DNA of 64,000 nt from Leisingera sp. M658. Its GTDB lineage: Bacteria > Pseudomonadota > Alphaproteobacteria > Rhodobacterales > Rhodobacteraceae. Below the pieces are notes generated by a model. It was not told the origin of the DNA. It ran no database searches and saw only the letters and a program-made list of their open reading frames with translations. The position numbers were made by a program, and so were the translations under genes. Positions 58,396 through 64,000 of the stretch are shown here, piece after piece (within the stretch, counting starts at the first letter, position 1; every line of letters starts with the position of its first letter). The stretch is from positions 946,501 through 1,010,500 of the forward strand of contig NZ_CP083546.1 in NCBI RefSeq assembly GCF_025144145.1. The letters run 5' to 3'.

Positions 58396-58878
58396 TTCCG
58401 GGTCAATACACTGTCGCCCGTTGAACATATGCAGGCCGTGATCGACCGCGCCGCCGAAGTGGAGCCCAAGGTGAACGCCTTCACCTACACTTACTTCGAT
58501 GAGGCCATGAGCGCTGCCCGAGCTGCGGAGGAGAAATCTACATCGGGTCAGGACACCCGCCCGCTAGAGGGGTTGGCCATCGGTATTAAGGATGAAAGCG
58601 ATGTTGAGGGCCTGCCGGCTTCCAACGGCTCGCTGCTGCTGAAAGACATTATTGCGACCTCAACTTCACCGATGAATGAGCATGTCTTCCGCGCTGGCGG
58701 CATCATGCATGCGCGCACCGCCACACCCGAATTCTCCGGCACCGTCATCACCAACAGCAAGCTTTGGGGTGTGACCCGCAATCCCTGGAACCTCAGCCAG
58801 ACCCCCGGAGGATCTTCAGGCGGCTCCAGCGCCTCTCTGGCGTCAGGCAGCTCGGCGCTCTGCACCGGGTCGGATGTC
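58396..58878 (+). pseudogene. Amidase-signature enzyme fragment (part 2 of a chimeric frame)
   Basis: About 160 codons of an amidase (GatA/AS family): LSPVEHMQAVIDRAAEVEPKV, the catalytic-lysine region LAIGIKDESDV, and NPWNLSQTPGGSSGGSSASL with the serine motif, ending at SALCTGSDV just before the usual GGSIR motif. Both ends are missing, so the enzyme cannot work. It joins the IS110 piece on the left and the TniA piece on the right in one frame. Confidence 0.8.
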
Positions 58879-59955
58879 CGCCTGATTGGGGATGGCGATA
58901 TCCAGCAGGTGTCCAATGACAACGGAACGGAATATGGCAGAGATCCGTTCGGAGGTGCAGCATTCTCGCAGGCAGTGCGGCATTTGGCAGTGTCGCATAT
59001 GAATACTGTGGCGGGGGTGTCATCTCTGCGCGGGCACATGGAGCGCTTCTTCTGGACTTGTGATCTGAAGTGGGCCCGCTATTTGCCCGGGTACACGGCC
59101 AATAACCCTCAAAATCGAAATGACCGAAAGCCTGGTGAGGAGGCCTGCATCACCGATGATGAGTTGCACGCTATGTTCGTGGCGTTCATTGCCGAGTACC
59201 ACAACACGCCGCATCGTGGATTGAATTTCCGTACTCCTGCGGCGGTCTGGGACGAGTTGACTGAAGGGCAGACCTACGACTACGGCCAGATGCCATCCGC
59301 GTCGCAACTTCGTGAAGCCTGCGGCTTTTACACGGATGCCAGCGTCTGCGAAGCCGGGATCAGGTACGCGGGCGCAGTTTATTCCAATGAGTACACCCGC
59401 AATCAGCGCAAAGCCCGTTTGGTTGACCGCATCGCTAAGCCTGGGGAAAAAGTCGAGATTAAGGTTGATCCTTTCGATCTGGGTGCAATCACGGTCCTTG
59501 CGAAGGGCGAAATGATTTCAGTCAGCGCTCGCGATCCGCAAATGAATGGCAAAACGCTGCGCCAGTGGCAAACCGAGAAGCTCATTCGCAAGCAGCGTGC
59601 CGAGGCTGAAAACCTTTCCCGGAAAGGCGCCAGGGACGAAGCCTGCAATCTTTGGGAAAAGATGGCTTCTTCAATCGCGCAGAACGCGGATGTGGGGATG
59701 TCTGGCTATTCTCAGGCTGAAATCGACCGCGCCGCTCTGGAACTCGGTTTTGGCAAAGGACAGCATGAAAAACCGTACATCGGGCGCGATGAATACGTGG
59801 ACCCTGTCCACGGAGGCTTCGAGATTGGTGGCGGCGAATTTGTGGAGGAAGACCACCTTCGTGAGGAGGCTGAAACTGACTCCCCAACCAGCATGGACCG
59901 ATTTCGGTCTGCAGCGCGAAACCGCAAACGCAAAAAGAAACCGGAGTTGGAATAA
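58879..59955 (+). pseudogene. tniA: Truncated tniA (Mu/Tn7-type DDE transposase, C-terminal part)
   Basis: About 358 codons of a TniA/TnsB-type transposase. NDNGTEYG has the second catalytic Asp, GHMERFFWT the Glu, and EYHNTPHRGL, TPAAVWDEL and the basic C-terminal tail follow. The DNA-binding domains and the first catalytic Asp are gone, replaced by the amidase and IS110 pieces. The stop overlaps the tniB start by one base, so this is the element's own core gene, inactivated by insertion and deletion. An in-frame fusion product could still be made. Confidence 0.82.
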
Positions 59956-60965
59956 TGACCATTACTGAAGGCGATCTGGCGGACTTCAACCAATACAGTG
60001 ATACCGCTGAGTAAATGGTCAGCCTTGAGAACTATTTCGTGAAAACTCAGACGTACTGGGATTTTCGGGACCGGGTTTTCAAGGTGCTTGCGGCGCGTCA
60101 GGCGCGTCTTAAGGCAGGCAAGCACGAGTTGAAAGGTGCAGCTCTTATCGGTCCTGCAGGTGCCGGTAAATCCCGGATCGTCAAGGAAATCATCCAAGAG
60201 TATCACGCTCTGACTGAAGTTTGTGGCAGGCAAGAGTTCGGTGCTCAAATCGTCAGTGTGATCGTTCCTGGGCGTGCATCCGTGAAAGATACGCTGAAAG
60301 AGATCCTCCGAGCCCTTGGCTACCCAGTAAAATCTAACCGTGATGAAGACTATCTCACGCAGAGGGTGATGTTTTTCATGAAGAAAATGGGCGTGGCTGC
60401 TCTGCACCTCGACGAGGTGCAGGACAGCGGACGGTACAAAACCAGCGATAGCGTTGAAGTATTCAGCAAGCGGTTTCGCAACCTCATGCAAGATAGGGAG
60501 TGGCCGGTTTGCCTGATCATGACAGCAACGCCAGAAGGAAAAATGTTGATCAACCATGATCCGACGCTGACCCGCCGCTTGCGCCCGGTCGAGATGAAGC
60601 CGATGAGCTTCAAGAATGACAGTATCGTGCTGCGTAAAGCATTGGCCGAACTCTTCAAAACCGCGGGAATTTTGGATACGGGCCTCTTGGCTCAAGATGA
60701 GTTCATCAAAATTCTGATTCATGCATCTGTTGGCCGCTTCGGTGTTGCAATGGAAATGGCCATCGAGGCAATCGGGGAATGCCTTGATGAGCAAAGCCGT
60801 GAAATCGACATGGGCTTTTTTGCGGACGCCTATTCGGAGAGGATGGACTGTGATGAGGAGCTGAACCCCTTTGTTGTTGAAAACTGGAGTGCCATTGATA
60901 CTGGCACTGCCTTGCAGAGATACGAGGAAGAACGCAGGAAGCGGCGGCGACCCAAAAGCAGCTGA
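59955..60965 (+). pseudogene. tniB: tniB (TniB/TnsC-type ATPase) split by a stop codon
   Basis: The original start is the ATG at 59955, overlapping the tniA stop. After 19 codons (ending SDTAE) an in-frame TAA at 60012-60014 stops it, and an ATG follows immediately. From 60015 the remaining 316 codons are intact with Walker A GPAGAGKS (46-53 of that part), Walker B LHLDEVQD and a conserved arginine finger region TRRLRPVEM. Reinitiation at 60015 could give a nearly full ATPase lacking the N-terminal contact with the transposase. TniB/TnsC activates the transposase and selects targets with TniQ. Confidence 0.75.
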
Positions 60966-60988
60966 ACTTCGCCATGTTTTCCAAACCG

Positions 60989-61013
60989 AACCGCCCCTAG
61001 GGGCGGTTTTTTT
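60989..61013 (+). terminator. Rho-independent terminator after tniB
   Basis: A 9-bp stem AACCGCCCC/GGGGCGGTT around TA, followed directly by TTTTT. It ends the tni remnant operon about 25 bases after the tniB stop and before the right end repeat. Confidence 0.88.
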
Positions 61014-61160
61014 GTGCCCAGGTTTCGGAGCCGCATTTGAGTCTTCTTGGTCAAGACGGTCTGGACATGCCGCAGAACGGTCTGGGCGTGTCGGAAGGCG
61101 GATTTACGTTTGTCGCATGAGAATCTAAGCTATTGAAATTAAACAACCCGTAACGCGGAC

Positions 61161-61187
61161 AAGACGTAGTTCTGGTGTCGGACGTCA
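61161..61187 (-). repeat. Right terminal inverted repeat of the transposon
   Basis: Read from 61187 on the minus strand it begins TGACGTCCGACA and ends GAACTACGTCTT, matching the left end at 24 of 27 positions. Within the last 130 bases on the plus strand are a direct repeat ACGGTCTGG (about 61047-61055 and 61077-61085) and a TTTGTCGCA word also found in the left end, the usual layout of repeated transposase-binding sites. The stretch 61014-61160 contains no gene. Confidence 0.88.
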
Positions 61188-61208
61188 ATGTGAAAGCTCG
61201 CATCAGTT

Positions 61209-61243
61209 TGCAATTTGACCAGCTTAAACTGCAACTTTGACCA
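61209..61243 (+). repeat. Tandem words resembling IS21-type end repeats
   Basis: TGCAATTTGACCA at 61209-61221 and TGCAACTTTGACCA at 61230-61243 lie in direct repeat. IS21-family elements of Rhodobacteraceae have multiple terminal repeats of this type. No transposase adjoins it, so it may be a remnant beyond the transposon end. Confidence 0.4.
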
Positions 61244-61254
61244 CTAAAAGATTG

Positions 61255-61290
61255 CCGCCGCCCTCAAAGGGGCGGTGGTTCTCTATTTTT
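61255..61290 (+). terminator. Hairpin in the right flank
   Basis: Stem CCGCCGCCC/GGGCGGTGG (one G-T pair) with a 6-base loop, followed by a T-rich stretch ending TATTTTT. Before insertion of the transposon it would have lain about 90 bases after the nrdJ stop, so it could be the original nrdJ terminator. Confidence 0.55.
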
Positions 61291-61379
61291 GGACTGTGTC
61301 GTGATGAGTTGAGTGGCTTCGCATCAAGTATTCTTAGCCTCACAAGGCTCATCTAAACTCAGATAGCTGAAGTGTTGCC

Positions 61380-62735
61380 TCAGAGTTTATCAAACACCGA
61401 TCCAAACCGAGGAGCGAACAAGCGCTCATAAGTTTTCAACAAATAGGCGTCGGTCATACCTGCGACAAAGTCACATATCACCCTAAGGCCATCGCCTTCT
61501 GCTTCATACTTTTGGAACGTGTCTGTCGGCAGCAAGCGCTTTGGGTCGGATTGAAGAGCTTCAAAAACGGAAACGACCATGCTTTGTCCCTTAAACTCCA
61601 AATGCTGGACGCTTGGGCTTTTGATGACCTCAGAAAAGACCAATTTTTTCAGAGACTTCAAAAATTGGGCTTGGGGTGAGGCCAGCTTTGCACGGAATTT
61701 CAGGAGTGGCTCGTGAAATTGGCTGTACTCATCATATTCGATTGCCGTGATGAAGTGGTGAACCAAGCGACTTATATAGCGTTTTCGGGTGTCGGTGGTG
61801 CCGAATATGCCATCAAGCATCCGGCCATAGACATCGTTTTCGCTTTCCCCTGGATACTTTTCTTTCAGTGCGTTGAGGAAGGGTGAACACTTATCTTCCG
61901 GGATAAATTCCTGAAACTGCTTTGCAGAGACCAATTTCAGTGCAACGGCATCTTCAAAATCGTGCACTCCATAAGCAATGTCGTCCGCGACGTCCATGAT
62001 GCTACAATCCAGGGACTTATGCATTGAAGCATTATGCTTGCCATCTTCTTTCTCGATTGACTGGAAATGGTCACGGTCTGAGCCAGAAAGCGGCTTGAGG
62101 ATCCAAGCTACTACATCATTCTCGGTGTTCAGGTAACACTTAGGGGGCGTGGAAGCCCTGTCATCAATTATCTTGAGCGTCGAAGGAGATTCTTGCAGCC
62201 TTGGTTGAAGCTTGGTGTTTTCGGCTTCTGAGAAGCTGACGGGATACTTCAGTATTCCGAGAAGCGTACGCCTTGACAGGTTTGCGCCTGCATCTGCGGA
62301 GAAGTTCTCAAGGCGAGATAGGATCCGGAGAGTTTGGCCGTTTCCCTCGAACCCCCCAACCTTTTCTCTGTCAGCATTACGCATGCAGTAGTTCAGTGCG
62401 ATTTCACCGCCATGACCGAAAGGGGGATGCCCCAAATCATGGGAGCATCCTATCGCTTGAATAGTGCTTCGGTCAGGTAAGCATTTTGTAGCGTCATGTT
62501 TAGGATTCGACTTGGCCAATTGTTTGACCAGACCTGAGCCGATTTGTGCGACTTCCAGAGAATGGGTCAATCTGGTTCGGTAAAAGTCACTGTCTCCCAG
62601 GTTCAGAATCTGTGTCTTCCCTTGCAACCTACGAAATGATGCAGAGTGAATTACCCGGGCATAGTCAATGTCGCCCGCATCTCGAGCATCCTCTTGTTGA
62701 GCATCCCACGGCTCTCTTCGATCTAACCAAGTCAT
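61380..62735 (-). CDS. dgt: dGTPase-like HD-domain triphosphohydrolase
   Basis: A 451-residue protein of the deoxyguanosine triphosphate triphosphohydrolase family. The HD motif residues are His58 (RLTHSLEVAQ), His99-Asp100 (CSHDLGHPPFGHGG) and a later Asp (DVADDIAYGVHDFEDA). The N-terminal SASFRRLQGKTQIL is diagnostic. These enzymes remove dNTPs; some act against phage by starving replication. It is the last of three minus-strand genes beginning outside the window, next to DNA glycosylase and QueC-like genes, so a role in defence or nucleotide-pool control is likely. Confidence 0.88.
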   Translation of the reverse strand: MTWLDRREPWDAQQEDARDAGDIDYARVIHSASFRRLQGKTQILNLGDSDFYRTRLTHSLEVAQIGSGLVKQLAKSNPKHDATKCLPDRSTIQAIGCSHDLGHPPFGHGGEIALNYCMRNADREKVGGFEGNGQTLRILSRLENFSADAGANLSRRTLLGILKYPVSFSEAENTKLQPRLQESPSTLKIIDDRASTPPKCYLNTENDVVAWILKPLSGSDRDHFQSIEKEDGKHNASMHKSLDCSIMDVADDIAYGVHDFEDAVALKLVSAKQFQEFIPEDKCSPFLNALKEKYPGESENDVYGRMLDGIFGTTDTRKRYISRLVHHFITAIEYDEYSQFHEPLLKFRAKLASPQAQFLKSLKKLVFSEVIKSPSVQHLEFKGQSMVVSVFEALQSDPKRLLPTDTFQKYEAEGDGLRVICDFVAGMTDAYLLKTYERLFAPRFGSVFDKL

Positions 62736-62876
62736 GCTAACTGCTCATCCTTGTAGTAATTTATTTTATGGCGAAATAACTTGTCTATCGCCGAGATTGC
62801 CGCGCGCTCGGATGGTAGAAGATTAGTAGCGCTGCTTCGAGGCTTCTTGAGACACGTTTGTGTCGCAGGATAATGT

Positions 62877-63539
62877 TCAAATCGCAAAAGATAGCTGGCG
62901 AGACCCTTTCAGGGATTCAACCTGCCAAATCCACCCATCAAACTCGCGCCGAGAAACAGACAATAAGTCGGCGGCATAACAAAACACGTGCTTCAAGAAG
63001 CCATAGTCATCAGCATCAACGCCGACGCGCTTAGCGAATGTGCGGATGTGACGGTCTACCGCAATCGACTCGATGCCAATAAGGCATGCCAAGTAGTCAA
63101 CCGTTTTTGGACCTACGCCATTCACCTTTTGAAAGGCCGCTCCAAACTCGCCGGTCTTGTATTTTTTCTTGAGGTCTTCGACGTCTTGAACGCCTTCGTC
63201 ATACAGAAAGGCAACGATCCGTTCGAAGCGAGCGATTTTTTGGTGATGGCTCCACTGAAGGAAGGCACCTGTTTCACCATCGTTAACAATCCCGATAAGC
63301 GCGGAAATTGTATCGGCTTGCGGATGCTGGTTCAGAATGTTTGTTACTCTGGGCCGAACAACCGTAGAGTAGCGTAGTCCCGCCTGAAGAGCGGTGTCTG
63401 CCAATACTGCCCCCATATGGTTGCAAACCATGCGCTTCGTCAGGCGGGCTTCCGTTAAGCCTTGGTTGCTGGCAAAGTCAGCAACCTTCCTCGCAGCCGT
63501 TAGCACTGCAAGGGGATCATGTTCACGTGAACGCATCAT
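62877..63539 (-). CDS. Helix-hairpin-helix DNA glycosylase (OGG/EndoIII-like)
   Basis: A 220-residue protein with the HhH-GPD signature: VNGVGPKTVDYL carries the candidate catalytic Lys145, and IAVDRHIRTFAKRVG carries Asp162. The C-terminal iron-sulfur cluster of endonuclease III is absent. The start at 63539 overlaps the stop of the QueC-like gene (TGATG), showing coupled translation; the longer frame is an extension into that gene. QueC-like plus OGG-like genes are the accessory pair of type IV CBASS (Cap9 and Cap11). Confidence 0.8.
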   Translation of the reverse strand: MMRSREHDPLAVLTAARKVADFASNQGLTEARLTKRMVCNHMGAVLADTALQAGLRYSTVVRPRVTNILNQHPQADTISALIGIVNDGETGAFLQWSHHQKIARFERIVAFLYDEGVQDVEDLKKKYKTGEFGAAFQKVNGVGPKTVDYLACLIGIESIAVDRHIRTFAKRVGVDADDYGFLKHVFCYAADLLSVSRREFDGWIWQVESLKGSRQLSFAI

Positions 63540-64000
63540 CAAAGTAGCCCCGTTTGCCGGAGTGCTGCTAAACGTTCTACACAATTTGGGCAAGCCCCGC
63601 AGGGTAGTTTGCTCGAGGCTTGACAAGAGAATGTTCGACCTATCGGAACACCCAGTTTTTTAGCATCACGAGCTACATCTGCCTTGGAAGCAAATCTATA
63701 GGGTGAACAAAAGCGGACGGGTCCGACCGCTTCTGTTAAGCCATCAAGTTTGTTCAGAAACTCGGCAGTGCAATCAATTTCCTTAGCGTGGTTGCTATTT
63801 ATGAAACCCGTGTAGACTTCACGGATTCCCAAGGTTTGAGCTCTGGCTGCAGCAGCAGAAAAAAACAACATGGTTCTATAGGGCACATAAAGATCGTCGT
63901 CTTGAACTTCATCCGACCACAAGTTGGGTTCGTCAATCAATCGTGAAGTGGAGCCCCTGAATAGGTCAGAAATTTTGTTTCGTTCGGGAGGCATAACCCC
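63539..64000 (-). CDS. QueC-like protein, C-terminal part (gene continues beyond the window)
   Basis: At least 152 residues of a QueC-family (7-cyano-7-deazaguanine synthase-like) protein. YVPYRTMLFFSAAAARA, GIREVYTGFINSN, KEIDCTAEFLNKL and the zinc site Cys124, Cys132, Cys135, Cys138 (SCQASSKLPCGACPNC) are visible. The N-terminal SGG-D-S nucleotide-binding motif is missing here, so the start must lie past base 64000; the frame stays open to the edge. Divergence from genuine queuosine enzymes and the glycosylase partner suggest a defence version rather than tRNA modification. Confidence 0.78.
   Translation of the reverse strand, partial: GVMPPERNKISDLFRGSTSRLIDEPNLWSDEVQDDDLYVPYRTMLFFSAAAARAQTLGIREVYTGFINSNHAKEIDCTAEFLNKLDGLTEAVGPVRFCSPYRFASKADVARDAKKLGVPIGRTFSCQASSKLPCGACPNCVERLAALRQTGLL

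Larger units (their letters stand above)
23800..61192. mobile_element. 37.4-kb Tn7/Tn5053-like transposon with target duplication
   Basis: The element itself spans 23805-61187; the range includes the 5-bp duplications ATGTG at 23800-23804 and 61188-61192. The outer 27 bases at each end match in inverted orientation at 24 positions, starting TGACGTCCGACA, and share a further ACGGGTT about ten bases further in. A 5-bp duplication is the hallmark of the Mu/Tn7/Tn5053 group. Inside are a TnsD/TniQ-like gene and remnants of tniA and tniB. Cargo is a defence-type block and a catabolic block. Transposition in cis looks impossible now because tniA has lost its N-terminal half. Confidence 0.85.

Noticed and set aside
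23800-61192. CRISPR-associated (CAST) version of the Tn7-like element
   Set aside because: No CRISPR repeats and no Cas genes were seen in the element; the long TniQ suggests protein-guided targeting.

Overview
The window looks like an alphaproteobacterial chromosome of the Rhodobacteraceae (Roseobacter group, Leisingera/Phaeobacter/Ruegeria type). The evidence is the GC-rich backbone, the hisS-hisZ-hisG order, a class II B12-dependent ribonucleotide reductase, a DUF1489 gene, TRAP transport and tetrameric sarcosine oxidase. No rRNA, tRNA or CRISPR array was recognised.

Backbone, 1-23.8 kb. An FAD oxidoreductase and an aldo/keto reductase precede a small lipoprotein. Next comes a purine operon on the minus strand, xdhA-xdhB-xdhC followed by a nucleoside ABC transporter (ATPase, two permeases, BMP-type binding protein), ending at a hairpin terminator. 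Both xdhA and xdhB carry an in-frame copy of the same short palindromic element. dnaE, a broken hypothetical gene, slyX, hisS-hisZ-hisG, a DUF1489 gene and nrdJ follow.

Island, 23,800-61,192. Just after nrdJ starts a 37.4-kb element. Its ends are a 27-bp inverted repeat with 24 matches (23805-23831 and 61161-61187), flanked by an exact 5-bp duplication, ATGTG. It carries a TnsD/TniQ-like gene (33.9-35.8 kb) and, at its right end, a decayed tniA-tniB pair. It therefore reads as a Tn7/Tn5053-like transposon. Insertion 22-26 nt past the nrdJ stop resembles the way Tn7 uses the end of glmS, which suggests nrdJ is an attachment site. Cargo in the left half: a nucleotidyltransferase, a Gabija-like pair (OLD nuclease plus UvrD-like helicase) with a SieB-like membrane protein, a RES-domain protein, three metallophosphoesterases, a DUF2235 hydrolase and a proline-racemase-like protein lacking its cysteines. 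A truncated IS66 separates this from a catabolic block at 40.3-57.2 kb: a GlxA-type regulator, an Ldh2-family dehydrogenase, soxBDAG, an RpiR regulator, a hydrolase, a TRAP transporter, an MmgE/PrpD protein, RidA, a YeiH-type exporter, a CuyA/DcyD-type lyase and a LysR regulator. CuyA/DcyD enzymes make 2-aminoacrylate, RidA destroys it, and YeiH-type proteins are proposed sulfite/sulfate exporters, so this part probably desulfonates or desulfurates an amino acid.

From 57.2 to 60 kb lies a graveyard of IS pieces. It includes one open 615-codon frame that joins an IS110 N-terminus, an amidase fragment and a truncated TniA.

Right flank, 61.2-64 kb. A dGTPase-like HD protein, a helix-hairpin-helix DNA glycosylase and the end of a QueC-like gene lie on the minus strand. 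QueC-like plus OGG-like genes are the accessory set of type IV CBASS, so a second defence locus may continue beyond the window.
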